A DNA stretch of 64,000 nt, from assembly GCF_004785955.1 (NCBI RefSeq), contig NZ_SJER01000001.1, positions 992,001 through 1,056,000 of the forward strand, written 5' to 3'. Source of the DNA: Halostella litorea. Its GTDB lineage: Archaea; Halobacteriota; Halobacteria; Halobacteriales; Natronoarchaeaceae. The notes under the pieces were generated by a model. The model ran no database searches. It worked only from the letters and a program-made list of their open reading frames with translations, and was not told where the DNA came from. Shown piece after piece: positions 51,300 through 60,694 of the stretch; within the stretch, counting starts at the first letter, position 1; the number at the start of each line of letters is the position of its first letter. The translations under genes and the position numbers were made by a program.

Positions 51300-51562
51300 C
51301 AGGCCCCACCCCCGTCGCCGTACGTCCGTTCGAGGTACTCCACGATGTTGGCGCTCTCGCTCATCGTGACGCCGGTGGACTCGTCGACGATGGCCGGAAC
51401 GGTTCGTTTCCCGCTGATCCGCTTGACGACGTCGCGGTCAGAGTGCATCGGCTCGATGAACCGCGACCGGTAGTCGAGGCCGAGTTCGTCCAGCGTGCGC
51501 GTGACGCGCTCGCAGAACGGGCACGCCTGCAGCCGGTAGAACGTGATCGTCGGGTCGCTCAT
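51299..51562 (-). CDS. glutaredoxin-like protein (GST N-terminal fold)
   Basis: 87 residues. The CPFC active site (Cys14, Cys17) in FYRLQACPFCERV and the cis-Pro segment TVPAIVDESTG followed by MSESANIVEYLE fit a glutaredoxin/GST_N domain. The ATG at 51562 gives the family length. It is directly upstream of the redoxin-fold gene and overlaps it by one base. Confidence 0.85.
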   Translation of the reverse strand: MSDPTITFYRLQACPFCERVTRTLDELGLDYRSRFIEPMHSDRDVVKRISGKRTVPAIVDESTGVTMSESANIVEYLERTYGDGGGA

Positions 51563-51670
51563 ACCGATCCATGGGGACGGTTCGGCCGTAAGACCTTCGC
51601 CCGCGGCAGGGGCGTTGCCGGGGGGACGGCCCGGACAGGCCACCCGAATTCGACCGGAGAGGTGACAAGA

Positions 51671-51678
51671 GTTAATTT
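51671..51678 (+). promoter_or_regulatory. TATA-like box of the CBS/CorC gene
   Basis: GTTAATTT, 21-24 nt before the GTG/ATG pair at 51700-51705. Confidence 0.55.
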
Positions 51679-51699
51679 CCGGGCAGAGTTAGGTCGGGG

Positions 51700-53088
51700 G
51701 TGATGGGTATATCTGGGCTCGCAACGGTGCGACTGCTGCAGACGTTCGACTCGCTCGGCGTCCCGGTCGACCAGACGACCGTGGTGACAGTCGGGATCGT
51801 CGTGATGGTCGTGCTCATGGGGCTGTCCGCGTTTTTCTCCTCCTCGGAAATCGCCATGTTCTCGCTGGCGGCCCACCGGATCGACGCGCTCGTCGAGGAG
51901 GGGAAACCGGGGTCGGGGACGCTCAAGGAGCTCAAGGACGACCCCCACAGGCTGCTGGTGACGATCCTCGTGGGGAACAACATCGTCAACATCGCGATGT
52001 CCTCGATAGCCACGGGGCTGCTGGGCTACTACGTCTCGCGCGGGCAGGCCGTGCTCGCGGCCACGTTCGGGGTCACCGCCCTGGTGTTGCTGTTCGGCGA
52101 GAGCGCGCCCAAGTCCTACGCCGTCGAGAACACGGAGTCGTGGGCGCTCCGGATCGCGAAGCCGCTGAAGTTCTCGGAGTACCTCCTCCTGCCGCTCATC
52201 GTCACGTTCGACTACCTCACCCGGATCGTCAACAAGGTGACCGGCGGCCGCTCGGCGATCGAGACGTCCTACGTCACCCGCGACGAGATCCAGAACATGA
52301 TAGAGACCGGCGAGCGCGAGGGCGTCATCGAGGAGGACGAACGCGAGATGCTCCAGCGCATCTTCCGGTTCAACAACACCATCGCCAAGGAGGTGATGAC
52401 GCCGCGGCTCGACGTGACCGGGATCCCGAAGGACGCCAGCGTCGAGGAGGCGATCCAGACCTGCGTCCGGAGCGGCCACGCCCGCCTGCCGGTGTACGAG
52501 AGCAGCCTCGACAACATCATCGGCGTCGCCCACATCCGCGACCTGGTCCGGGACCTGAACTACGGCGCGGCCGACGCCGACGACCTCGAACTCGACGACT
52601 TCATCAAGCCGACCCTCCACGTCCCCGAGTCGAAAAACGTCGACGAACTGCTCACCGAGATGCGGGAGAACCGCATGCACATGGTGATCGTCATCGACGA
52701 GTTCGGCACCACGGAGGGGCTGGTGACGATGGAGGACATGATAGAGGAGATCGTCGGCGAGATCCTCGAGGGCGGCGAGGAGGAGCCGATCGACTACCTC
52801 GACGACGAGACCGTCCGCGTCCGCGGCGAGGTCAACATCGACGAGATAAACGAGGCCCTGGAGATCGACCTCCCGGAGGGCGAGGAGTTCGAGACGATCG
52901 CCGGCTTCATCTTCAACCGCGCCGGCCGCCTCGTCGAGGAGGGCGAGTCCATCGAGTACGACGGCGTCGAGATCACCGTCGAGCGCGTCGAGAACACCCG
53001 GATACTCAACGCCCGCATCCGGGAACTCGAGTCGGCGGACGAGGACCTCGACACCGAACCCGACGAGCTCTCGCCCGAGGAGTCGTAG
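51700..53088 (+). CDS. CNNM/CorC-type hemolysin-family membrane protein
   Basis: 462 residues. An N-terminal DUF21/CNNM membrane domain has four helices (FFSSSEIAMFSLAAHRI, TILVGNNIVNIAMSSIAT). Two CBS domains (about 215-340, with KEVMTPRLDVTGIP) are followed by a CorC_HlyC domain at the C-terminus. Members handle Mg2+/Co2+ or membrane stress. GTG (51700) and ATG (51703) are adjacent in-frame; either may be used. Confidence 0.92.
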   Translation: MMGISGLATVRLLQTFDSLGVPVDQTTVVTVGIVVMVVLMGLSAFFSSSEIAMFSLAAHRIDALVEEGKPGSGTLKELKDDPHRLLVTILVGNNIVNIAMSSIATGLLGYYVSRGQAVLAATFGVTALVLLFGESAPKSYAVENTESWALRIAKPLKFSEYLLLPLIVTFDYLTRIVNKVTGGRSAIETSYVTRDEIQNMIETGEREGVIEEDEREMLQRIFRFNNTIAKEVMTPRLDVTGIPKDASVEEAIQTCVRSGHARLPVYESSLDNIIGVAHIRDLVRDLNYGAADADDLELDDFIKPTLHVPESKNVDELLTEMRENRMHMVIVIDEFGTTEGLVTMEDMIEEIVGEILEGGEEEPIDYLDDETVRVRGEVNIDEINEALEIDLPEGEEFETIAGFIFNRAGRLVEEGESIEYDGVEITVERVENTRILNARIRELESADEDLDTEPDELSPEES

Positions 53089-53154
53089 CACGCGGGTCGG
53101 TACCGAACCACCCACCTGAGTAAGGGTTTTCCTTCGGCGTTCGGACGGGGGCGT

Positions 53155-54303
53155 ATGTCGAGTCGCCACGAGGTGATCGTCGTCGGCGTCGGCGGCATGG
53201 GAAGCGCGACCGTTGCCGCCCTGGCGGCCCGCGGGGTCGACGTCCTCGGTCTGGAGCGGTACGACGTCCCCCACGAGATGGGGTCGTCACACGGGGTCAC
53301 CCGCATCATTCGGAAGGCACAGTACGAGGACCCGGCGTACGTCCCCCTCGTCAGCAGCGCGTACGACCGCTGGCGGGAACTGGAGGAACGCACCGGCCGC
53401 GACCTGCTGCACGTCACGGGCGGCCTGGACGCCGGCCCGCCCGGAAGCCGGGTGTTCGAGGGGTCCAGAGAGTCCTGTGAGCGCCACGGCATCGACCACG
53501 AGGTGCTGGCCGCCGACGCGGTCAACGAGCGGTTCCCGGGGTACGGCCTCCCCGAGGGCCACCGGGCGGTGTATCAGCCCGACGGCGGCTTTCTCGTCCC
53601 CGAGCAGTGCATCGTCGCCCACGTCGAGGCCGCACACGCTGACGGCGCGACCGTCCGGGCGCGGGAGGCGGTCGACGACTTCGTGGTGCTCGGGGACGAC
53701 GGCGTCCGGGTGACGACGCGGAAGGGAACGTACGAGGCGGACCACCTGGTCGTCACGGCGGGGGCGTGGACGCGGAAACTCCTCCCGGAACTCGGGGACC
53801 TCGCGGTGCCCGAGCGGCAGGTGCTCGCGTGGCTCCGGCCGACCGCGCCCGGGCGGTTCGACCCGTCCCGGTTCCCGGTGTTCGTCCACGCGACCGACGA
53901 CGGCCACTACTACGGGTTCCCCCGGTACGACGTGCCCGGGTTCAAGTTCGGCAAGTTCAACCACCGCGAGGAGGTCGTCGACCCCGACCGGATGGCCCGC
54001 GAGCCCACGCCCGCCGACGAGGAACTGCTCCGGGCGTACGCCGAGCGATACTTCCCGGACGGCGCGGGGCCGACGATGCGGATGGCCACCTGCCTATTCA
54101 CCAACACGCCCGACGGCGACTTCGTCCTCGACCGGCATCCGGACCACCCGCAGGTCACCGTCGGCGCGGGCTTCTCGGGGCACGGGTTCAAGTTCGCCAG
54201 CGTCGTCGGGGAGATACTCGCCGACCTCGCGGTCGACGGGACGACGGACCACGACATCGAGCCGTTCCGGCTGGCCCGGTTCGAAGGGTTCGACCGTCGC
54301 TGA
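53155..54303 (+). CDS. FAD-dependent oxidase, SolA/monomeric sarcosine oxidase family
   Basis: 382 residues. The N-terminal dinucleotide motif VGVGGMGSATVAAL and the C-terminal MATCLFTNTPDGDF (Cys near residue 307, where MSOX binds FAD covalently) mark N-methyltryptophan/sarcosine oxidase. GAGFSGHGFKFASVVGE is the conserved tail. It oxidises a secondary N-methyl amine. No partner gene nearby. Confidence 0.9.
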   Translation: MSSRHEVIVVGVGGMGSATVAALAARGVDVLGLERYDVPHEMGSSHGVTRIIRKAQYEDPAYVPLVSSAYDRWRELEERTGRDLLHVTGGLDAGPPGSRVFEGSRESCERHGIDHEVLAADAVNERFPGYGLPEGHRAVYQPDGGFLVPEQCIVAHVEAAHADGATVRAREAVDDFVVLGDDGVRVTTRKGTYEADHLVVTAGAWTRKLLPELGDLAVPERQVLAWLRPTAPGRFDPSRFPVFVHATDDGHYYGFPRYDVPGFKFGKFNHREEVVDPDRMAREPTPADEELLRAYAERYFPDGAGPTMRMATCLFTNTPDGDFVLDRHPDHPQVTVGAGFSGHGFKFASVVGEILADLAVDGTTDHDIEPFRLARFEGFDRR

Positions 54304-54309
54304 CGCCGG

Positions 54310-55500
54310 TCAGATGACCGTATCGACCGCCAGAAAGCCCACGTAACCGGCGACGACGGCGATCGTCAGCGAGGCGACCCACGCCAGCACGGTAAACAGC
54401 ATCTTCCGGCCGCTGACGCCGCTGCCGCCCGCGGCGTAGCCGCTCCCGATGATCGCCGAGACGATGATCTCGTTGAACGAGACGGGGATGCCGAACAGGA
54501 CGGCGGCCTGTGCGATCGCGAAGGAGGGAATGAGCGCCGCGATCGAGCGCCGCGGGCCGAGCGAGGAGTAGTCCTGGGACAGCGCCTTGATCATCCGCGG
54601 CGCGCCCGTCCACGAGCCGATCAGCAGGCCGACGCCACCGAACACCAGCACCGCGGTCAGGGGCACCACCACGGCGGAGCCGGGGGAGACGAGCGGCAAC
54701 AGCGGGCCGATCGCCAGGCCGACCTGGCTCCCGCCGGCCGAGAAGGCGACGAGGCCGCCGAGCACGAGGAGGAAGTGGCGCTGGCCGGCGTCCGGGTCGG
54801 CGTCGATGTCGCGGGCGAGCGCCCCGGCGGCGACGAGCGCGAGGCCGACCGTGATCCCGACGCGCGCGGCGAGGCCGCCGTCGGCGACCGACCCCGCGAT
54901 CGACCCGGCCACGCTTGCGGCCTCGCCGGCCGGGCCGAGCACCACGAAGTTGACGTTGACGACGATGGCGGCGACGACCCCCGCGAGCAGCGGGATGGCG
55001 ACCCGTTCGGGCACGCGCTCGTCGCGCAGCGTCTTCGCGGTCCCGTAGGCGATCCCGCCGCCGACGAAGGGCGTCAGCACCCACAGCGTGCCGATCTCGC
55101 GGTACTTCGCCCACGCCGGGTCGCCGCCCATCGCCAGCCCGACGCCGATCACCGCGCCGGTGACGGTGAAGGCGGTGGCGATGGGGTAGCCCGCGAACAC
55201 GCCGAACGCCACGAGCACCGCGGCGATGGTCAGCCCGACGACCGCCGCGACCGGCGACAGCGTCACGCCGCCGATCAGTTCGCGGCCGACCGCCTCGGAG
55301 ACGTTCGCGCCCTGCAACACCGCGCCGGCGAACCCGAGGATGCCGACGAAAAAGCCCGCGCGCATCACGGAGATGGCGTTCGCGCCGACCGCGGGGGCAA
55401 AGGGGGTCGAGCCGCTCGACCCGGCACCGATCGCCCACGCCATGAAGAGGCTGGCCAGCCCGGCTACGACGACCGTGGCGAGCGTCCCGGCAGCTACCAT
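54310..55500 (-). CDS. PiT-family inorganic phosphate transporter
   Basis: 396 residues, about ten helices. Two PiT repeats are visible: WAIGAGSSGSTPFAPAVGANAIS and the later FSAGGSQVGLAIGPLLP. It imports phosphate with H+ or Na+. No PhoU-like gene is adjacent. Convergent with the SolA-like gene. Confidence 0.92.
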   Translation of the reverse strand: MVAAGTLATVVVAGLASLFMAWAIGAGSSGSTPFAPAVGANAISVMRAGFFVGILGFAGAVLQGANVSEAVGRELIGGVTLSPVAAVVGLTIAAVLVAFGVFAGYPIATAFTVTGAVIGVGLAMGGDPAWAKYREIGTLWVLTPFVGGGIAYGTAKTLRDERVPERVAIPLLAGVVAAIVVNVNFVVLGPAGEAASVAGSIAGSVADGGLAARVGITVGLALVAAGALARDIDADPDAGQRHFLLVLGGLVAFSAGGSQVGLAIGPLLPLVSPGSAVVVPLTAVLVFGGVGLLIGSWTGAPRMIKALSQDYSSLGPRRSIAALIPSFAIAQAAVLFGIPVSFNEIIVSAIIGSGYAAGGSGVSGRKMLFTVLAWVASLTIAVVAGYVGFLAVDTVI

Positions 55501-55583
55501 TGACGTTCGGCTACTCGGGGGCCCTACAAGTGCCTACCGTCTGCGGCACCGCGAAAACCGAAGGTGCTGCTGACAGGCGGCGC

Positions 55584-55659
55584 TCAGTTCGAAGACGGCT
55601 TCTTCAAAACCACTTCACGGTCGCGGCGATGAAACGCCGTTCAGTTCGAGGATGGCTTC
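55584..55659 (-). repeat. duplicated 3' end of the 55641-56342 gene
   Basis: The 19-bp end of the gene (55641-55659, coding for KPSSN-stop) is repeated at 55584-55602 with two mismatches, 57 bp away. The copy is downstream of the stop and would again end in KPSSN. Confidence 0.65.
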
Positions 55660-56342
55660 GACCGCTCCTCGTCCTCCGGCGCCTCCACGCCCTCGACGGC
55701 CTCGACGTTCTCGGTCTCCTTCTCGGTGTCGACGTGCCAGCGGTCGACGGTGTCCTCGTACTCGGCGAGGCGGTCCGAGACGGCCGCCTTCAGGTCGTCG
55801 TCGTTGACGTTTATCTCGAAGGTAAACACTTCCTCGTCGCCGTTCGTCGAGTTCTGGAGGTTGGCGCTTATGAGTTCGTTGTCGAAGTAGTACGGCGCGA
55901 TCTGTGTCATCACGCGCTGGTAGACGGTGTCCTCGACCGCGCGCAGCGCCTTGCGCCCGGCGGAGTCGGCGGCGCGGGCGACGTACTCCAGGGACTCGCC
56001 CCACTTGCCCACCGCGCCCTCGGTGTCGTCGTCCTCCAGTTTCTCGTAGGACTCGGTGAGCTTCTCGCCCGCGGTCTGGATGTCCTCGTCCGGGTTCTTG
56101 CCGGCCTTCTCCCCCTTGCCCTCGGCGACGCTCGCCTGTTCGGCGGTCTTCTCGCTGACGTCGCCCTCGATGCGCTCGTGGGACTTGGGCCGCCACTCGT
56201 TCCACTCCTCGAAGGCGTCGGCGTACTCGTGGCCGGAGTCGTTGACGTCCATGTCCCGGAGCGCGCGGGTGAGCCGCTCGCCGTGCTCGACGACGTCCCC
56301 CCACGAACCTCGGACTTTGAACCCCGAGATGCTCTCTTCCAT
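55641..56342 (-). CDS. haloarchaeal protein of unknown function (DUF5828-like, from memory)
   Basis: 233 residues, acidic, helical. It starts MEESISGFKVRGSWGDVVEHGERL and holds an EKLTESYEKLEDDDTEGAVGKW segment, then DTVYQRVMTQIAPYYFDNELISANLQNS. No catalytic motif. I recall this as the haloarchaeal DUF5828 family, unchecked. Its 3' end is duplicated downstream. Confidence 0.75.
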   Translation of the reverse strand: MEESISGFKVRGSWGDVVEHGERLTRALRDMDVNDSGHEYADAFEEWNEWRPKSHERIEGDVSEKTAEQASVAEGKGEKAGKNPDEDIQTAGEKLTESYEKLEDDDTEGAVGKWGESLEYVARAADSAGRKALRAVEDTVYQRVMTQIAPYYFDNELISANLQNSTNGDEEVFTFEINVNDDDLKAAVSDRLAEYEDTVDRWHVDTEKETENVEAVEGVEAPEDEERSKPSSN

Positions 56343-56412
56343 GCGCTTGGCGACCGTACGCGCGGCAACGGTTAAACGCTTTGCGGGCGAGCCGACCGGC
56401 GCGGCCGCGACG

Positions 56413-56625
56413 CTACCGGCCGTAGGTCAACTTCGTCGCGAGTTCGTCGACCCGGCGCTTGACCCGGCCGAGCAGGACGGCGGGCTTCGCTGCGGTTCGC
56501 ATCTCGTCCGGGTCGACCTCGATCCGGTCGCCCTCGAACGGGTCCCCGCCCGTCTCGCCGTCGGTGGCGTCGACGACCGCCGTCATGCTGCAGCGGCCGC
56601 AGGCCTCGGTCCTGTCGTCGTCCAT
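56413..56625 (-). CDS. small haloarchaeal protein with CxxC motif
   Basis: 70 residues. CGRCSM at residues 9-14 holds the only two cysteines, so a zinc site would need dimerisation. The rest is acidic then basic helix (LLGRVKRRVDELATKL). No function known. Confidence 0.65.
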   Translation of the reverse strand: MDDDRTEACGRCSMTAVVDATDGETGGDPFEGDRIEVDPDEMRTAAKPAVLLGRVKRRVDELATKLTYGR

Positions 56626-56730
56626 GGCTTTCGTCCGGATCGTCCGTGAAGGATGGGGTTAAACCTTTCCCGGGGTCGCGGGCGGCCGCCGCCGAAGACG
56701 TATTAGGGGCGTATCCCGACAGGGGATCGC

Positions 56731-57099
56731 ATGGGATATCACCACGTGGCGCTGAACGAGGTCGATCCGACCCCGGACCGGCCCTGCGTACGGCGGTCGA
56801 TCAGCGAGGCGGCGGGCCTGGAGAACGTCGCCGTCAACGTGTACGAACCCGCGCCCGGCGAGGCGATCCCGCTCGCGTACCACGTCCACGACGAGCAGGA
56901 GGAGGTGTTCTACGTCGTCTCGGGCGAGTTGAGCGTCGAGACGCCCGAGGGGACGTACGTCATCGGGGCCAACGAGGCGTTCGTCGTCGAGCCGGAGAGC
57001 CCGCAGCGAGCGCACGTCGCCGAGGACGCCGACGGCCCGGCCCGCGTGGTCGCGGTCGGCGCGCCGGCCGTCGACGACGTCGCCGCCTACGAGCCATGA
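56731..57099 (+). CDS. cupin domain protein
   Basis: 122 residues. Motif 1 AYHVHDEQEEVFYVVSGEL and motif 2 IGANEAFVVEPESPQRAHV (the last His retained). It overlaps the next gene by 4 nt (ATGA), the only lone-cupin gene here with an evident partner. Confidence 0.82.
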   Translation: MGYHHVALNEVDPTPDRPCVRRSISEAAGLENVAVNVYEPAPGEAIPLAYHVHDEQEEVFYVVSGELSVETPEGTYVIGANEAFVVEPESPQRAHVAEDADGPARVVAVGAPAVDDVAAYEP

Positions 57100-57704
57100 G
57101 CGAGGCGTCCGACGGGACCCCGGACGGCGCGCCGCCGGAGTCGGAGGTGCCCAACTGGGACGACGAGTACGTCGACCGCGTGAGCGACCGCCTGATGTTC
57201 AACTACGACCTCGAGAAGGGCGTGCGCGAGCGGGGCCGGCGGTTCGACCTCTACGGCCGCCTGCGGATGGAGAGCCAGAAGCACTTCTTCACGCCGTTGC
57301 TCTCCTACGCCCACCACGAGGCCAACGAGCACCTGTACCTCGGCCGGCGGGAGTCGCTGTCGGTCGGCGACCTGGAGTCGCTGGTCGACCTGGGGCACGA
57401 CCTGGCCGACGAGCGGGTCGAGGCCGACGAGGAGCACTACGGGACGGAGTTCACGTTCGTGACCGTCGTCCCGGAGGTTCCCGACGACGTTCGCGACTAC
57501 GTCGACGGGTTCCGCGACCGGACGCTCCTGAAGTACGGCTACTACGGCCACTACGAGGTCAACCTCGCCGTGGTCGCGCCCGAGGAGCGAGAGGTCGTCA
57601 CCAGCGAGGTCGCGGACGTGCGCGAGGCGCTGACGACGTGGGAAGCGATCGAGCGGGAGGAGCCGGGGCTGCTCGACCTGATCGCTCGCCGCCTGCAGAT
57701 CTGA
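57096..57704 (+). CDS. haloarchaeal protein of unknown function, coupled to a cupin
   Basis: 202 residues, soluble. A central segment LYGRLRMESQKHFFTPLLSYAHHEANEHLYL and a C-terminal VTVVPEVPDDVRDYVDGFRDRTLLKYGYYGHYEVNLAVVAPE are likely alpha/beta. Two His (AHHEANEH) could bind metal. No family recognised. Convergent with cstA. Confidence 0.75.
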   Translation: MSEASDGTPDGAPPESEVPNWDDEYVDRVSDRLMFNYDLEKGVRERGRRFDLYGRLRMESQKHFFTPLLSYAHHEANEHLYLGRRESLSVGDLESLVDLGHDLADERVEADEEHYGTEFTFVTVVPEVPDDVRDYVDGFRDRTLLKYGYYGHYEVNLAVVAPEEREVVTSEVADVREALTTWEAIEREEPGLLDLIARRLQI

Positions 57705-57717
57705 CGGCGACGGCGCG

Positions 57718-57727
57718 AAAAAAAAAA
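57718..57727 (-). terminator. oligo-T terminator of cstA
   Basis: A run of ten T on the minus strand 19 nt after the cstA stop; the longest T run in the window. Confidence 0.65.
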
Positions 57728-57745
57728 CCGGCGTCGGTTACGGCG

Positions 57746-59563
57746 TCAGTCGTCGGACGGTTCGGTGCTGGTGGGCGCGGGGCCGGATCTCGCCTCCCTG
57801 ACGTTCTCGTACCCCATCTTCACCAGCGATAACGCAAGCCCCACGAGGACGAGCGCGATGACGATCTGGATCGCGCTTGACACCATGTTGAGCGTCGTCG
57901 CCTCGGCCATCCACTCGCTGTCGAGGAACTTCTGCTGGAAGTTCTGGACGAACGCCAGATACAGCAGCGCCAGCACGGTGATCGTCGTCATGATCGCCAT
58001 CGGGACCCCGGTGCTAATCAGCTGCTTTGTGTCGGACCAGTTGGCGAGCCACACCGTCGCCGTCAGCAGCGCCAGCGCGGCGAGCAGCTGGTTCGCGCCG
58101 CCGAACAGCGGCCACAGGTCCTGCCAGCGCCCGCTGGCGACAAGCAGGTACGCGAGCACGCCCTGAAGGCCGGAGTTCACGTAGCGGTTGGAGGCGTACG
58201 TCTGCACGTCGGTTTCGGGCGTCCCGACGATCTCCTCCATCATGTACCGGCCGAGCCGCATCGCCGTGTCGGTGCTCGTCAGGAGGAAACTCACCAGGAC
58301 GAGCGCCATGAACGGCGCGCCGATGTCCGTGGGGATGCCGAAGCTCGTGAGGATGATCCCGCCGCCGGTCGCGAAGTTGGGCAGCGCCTGGCCGATGCCG
58401 CCGCCCTCGACCGTGATGCCGACGAGCGCGACCGTCGAGAGCGCGACCGTCGCGAGCAGTCCCTCGCCGAGCATGCCGCCGTAGCCGATCAGGCGGGCGT
58501 CGGTCTCCTTGTCGAGCTGTTTGGCCGTCGTCCCCGACGACACCAGCGAGTGGAATCCGCTGATGGTCCCGCAGGCGATGGTGACGAACAGCATCGGGAA
58601 CAGCGGCAGGCTCGTCGTCCCCATGAAGCCGTAGTAGGCGTCGATGTTGACCGTCAGCGGCTCGCTCGCCGACCCCATGACGGTGCCGACGATGATGGCC
58701 AGCAGCGCGCCGCCGACGCCCGTGTACAGCAGGAACGACGAGAGGTAGTCCCGCGGCTGGAGCAGCGTCCACACCGGCAGGACGCTGGCGATGAACGCGT
58801 ACACGAGGATCACCGGGATCCACGCGGCGACGTTCGCGCCGAACAGCCCCGACCCCGGAACGGCGGAGCCGCCCGAGAACAGCACGGTAGTTCCGGCGGG
58901 ATAGCTGGCGTCGGGACCCGCCGGGAACAGCGCGAGCGGGAACTCGATCCCGACGAACACGCCGCCGAACACGCCGGCGACGAAGATCGCCGTCCCGACG
59001 AGGAACGGCAGGTCCAGCTGGTAGAGCCAGACCCCGAACACCAGCGCCAGCGCGATGTAGATGAAGCTCGCAGTCGCGGCCTGCGGGTAGGCGTTGAACA
59101 CGATGGCGACCACCAGCGCGAACACCGCGACGACGAGGATGATCGTCAGGAATGCGAACCACAACAGCATGTTCTTGCCGCGCTCGCCGACGTACTCGCC
59201 GATGATGTAGCCGATCGACTTCCCCTCGTGACGCAGGCTGCCCGACAGCGACACGAAGTCATGGACCGCCCCCATCAGCGGGTTGCCGATGGCGATCCAC
59301 AGGAGCGCGGGAACCCACCCCCACACGACGCCCGCGGTGATCGGGCCGACGATGGGCGCGCCGCCCGCGATGCTCGAATAGTGATGCCCCAGCAAGACGG
59401 GCTTTTTCGACGGTACGTACTCCTGCCCGTCCTCGTACTTGTGTGCCGGTGTCTCGTTGCCCTCGTCGAGTTCGACGAAGTTCGCGAGGTATCTGGAGTA
59501 GCCCAGATACCCCACGCTGAACATCGTCAACACGCCGAGCACCAGCCAGATGACTTGTACCAT
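57746..59563 (-). CDS. cstA: carbon starvation protein CstA-family peptide/pyruvate transporter
   Basis: 605 residues with about 15 helices. CstA signatures include HHYSSIAGGAPIVGPITAGVVWGW near the N-terminus and FHSLVSSGTTAKQLDKETDA midway. CstA proteins import peptides or pyruvate. A TTTAAA box at 59601 and long AT-rich leader precede the ATG at 59563. Confidence 0.93.
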   Translation of the reverse strand: MVQVIWLVLGVLTMFSVGYLGYSRYLANFVELDEGNETPAHKYEDGQEYVPSKKPVLLGHHYSSIAGGAPIVGPITAGVVWGWVPALLWIAIGNPLMGAVHDFVSLSGSLRHEGKSIGYIIGEYVGERGKNMLLWFAFLTIILVVAVFALVVAIVFNAYPQAATASFIYIALALVFGVWLYQLDLPFLVGTAIFVAGVFGGVFVGIEFPLALFPAGPDASYPAGTTVLFSGGSAVPGSGLFGANVAAWIPVILVYAFIASVLPVWTLLQPRDYLSSFLLYTGVGGALLAIIVGTVMGSASEPLTVNIDAYYGFMGTTSLPLFPMLFVTIACGTISGFHSLVSSGTTAKQLDKETDARLIGYGGMLGEGLLATVALSTVALVGITVEGGGIGQALPNFATGGGIILTSFGIPTDIGAPFMALVLVSFLLTSTDTAMRLGRYMMEEIVGTPETDVQTYASNRYVNSGLQGVLAYLLVASGRWQDLWPLFGGANQLLAALALLTATVWLANWSDTKQLISTGVPMAIMTTITVLALLYLAFVQNFQQKFLDSEWMAEATTLNMVSSAIQIVIALVLVGLALSLVKMGYENVREARSGPAPTSTEPSDD

Positions 59564-59600
59564 GGTATACTGCCCCGTGGCGGTGTATGATGAACAATGA

Positions 59601-59606
59601 TTTAAA
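59601..59606 (-). promoter_or_regulatory. TATA box of cstA
   Basis: TTTAAA in an AT-rich patch, 38 nt before the ATG, predicting a leader of about 10-15 nt. Confidence 0.55.
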
Positions 59607-59727
59607 CTTTTGTTGCTGTTATACGCGTCCCGCGGGTCGAAAATTGGCGGCTGGCCGGGCTTTCGGGGCCGGCGACGCGACGTAAGTGTCTGTTACGCGG
59701 TAGTAACTGCGGGCAAATGCTTTGTGG

Positions 59728-60693
59728 TCAGGTCGGCGTCGGCGCGACGTCGATGTCGAGTTCCGCGGCGACGTCGGCCAGCAGGTCGCCTTTGACCTCC
59801 TCGATCCGCGTCTCTATCTCGGCGACGACCGGTTCGTCGAACGTCTCGCGGATCGTGGCGAGGCGCTCGCGGTCGGTCCGGTGGCGCTGCCGCAGGAACT
59901 GCGCGCCGCGACCCTGCTCGTCGTCGTCCGGCGGGGGCGCGATCCGGTTGACCACCAGCCCGCGGACCCGGAGGTCGAACTCCGCGAGGTCGTCGAGGGA
60001 CCGCTCCGTCTCCCGGATCGACAGCTCGTCGGGGTTCAACACGAGGAAGAAGGCGGCGTCCTCGCGGAGCGTCTCCCCCGCGAATTCGAACAGTTCCTTG
60101 CGCTCGGTGAGCCGGCGGATGATCGGGTCCTCCTCGGCCTTGCGGCGGGCGTCCCGGTCGCCGATCGCCGCCTTCTCGTAGAGGTCGATGCTCTTTGCCC
60201 GCTTGTCGACGAGGCGCTCGATCCACGATTCGAGGAACTCCGGGAGCGCGAGCAGGCGCAGCGTTCCGCCGGTCGGCGAGGTGTCGAAGACGACGCGGTC
60301 GTACTCGTCGGCGGACCGCATCACGTCGATGAAGCGGTCGAACAGCGCCGCCTCGTAGGCCCCCGGCGTCCGGTGGGCGAGTTCGATCTGGCGGTCTATC
60401 TCGTTGACGACGGCGGGGCTGACCTGGTCGCTCATCGTCCGCTTTATCTCCTGCATGTGGGCCTCGACCTCCTCGTCGGGGTCTATCTCCATCGCCCACA
60501 GGTTCTCGTAGCCGTCGACGGGGTTGGGGTCGTCGTCGAACGCCTGGTCGAACACGTCGGATGTGCTGTGGGCGGGGTCCGTCGAGACAACGAGCGTTTT
60601 CAGCCCGGCGTCCGCACAGCGGGTCGCGTACGCGCTCGATACCGTCGTTTTCCCCACGCCGCCCTTGCCGCCGAAGAAGACGAACTTCTCCAT
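59728..60693 (-). CDS. ArsA/Get3-family ATPase
   Basis: 321 residues. The deviant Walker A GKGGVGKTT (9-17), DTSPTGGTLRLLALPE (switch II) and single-domain length fit Get3/TRC40 better than two-domain ArsA. The C-terminal helical groove is hydrophobic. It probably chaperones tail-anchored proteins. The zinc CxxC of eukaryotic Get3 is absent. It follows the 98-residue gene by 1 nt. Confidence 0.88.
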   Translation of the reverse strand: MEKFVFFGGKGGVGKTTVSSAYATRCADAGLKTLVVSTDPAHSTSDVFDQAFDDDPNPVDGYENLWAMEIDPDEEVEAHMQEIKRTMSDQVSPAVVNEIDRQIELAHRTPGAYEAALFDRFIDVMRSADEYDRVVFDTSPTGGTLRLLALPEFLESWIERLVDKRAKSIDLYEKAAIGDRDARRKAEEDPIIRRLTERKELFEFAGETLREDAAFFLVLNPDELSIRETERSLDDLAEFDLRVRGLVVNRIAPPPDDDEQGRGAQFLRQRHRTDRERLATIRETFDEPVVAEIETRIEEVKGDLLADVAAELDIDVAPTPT

Positions 60694-60694
60694 C

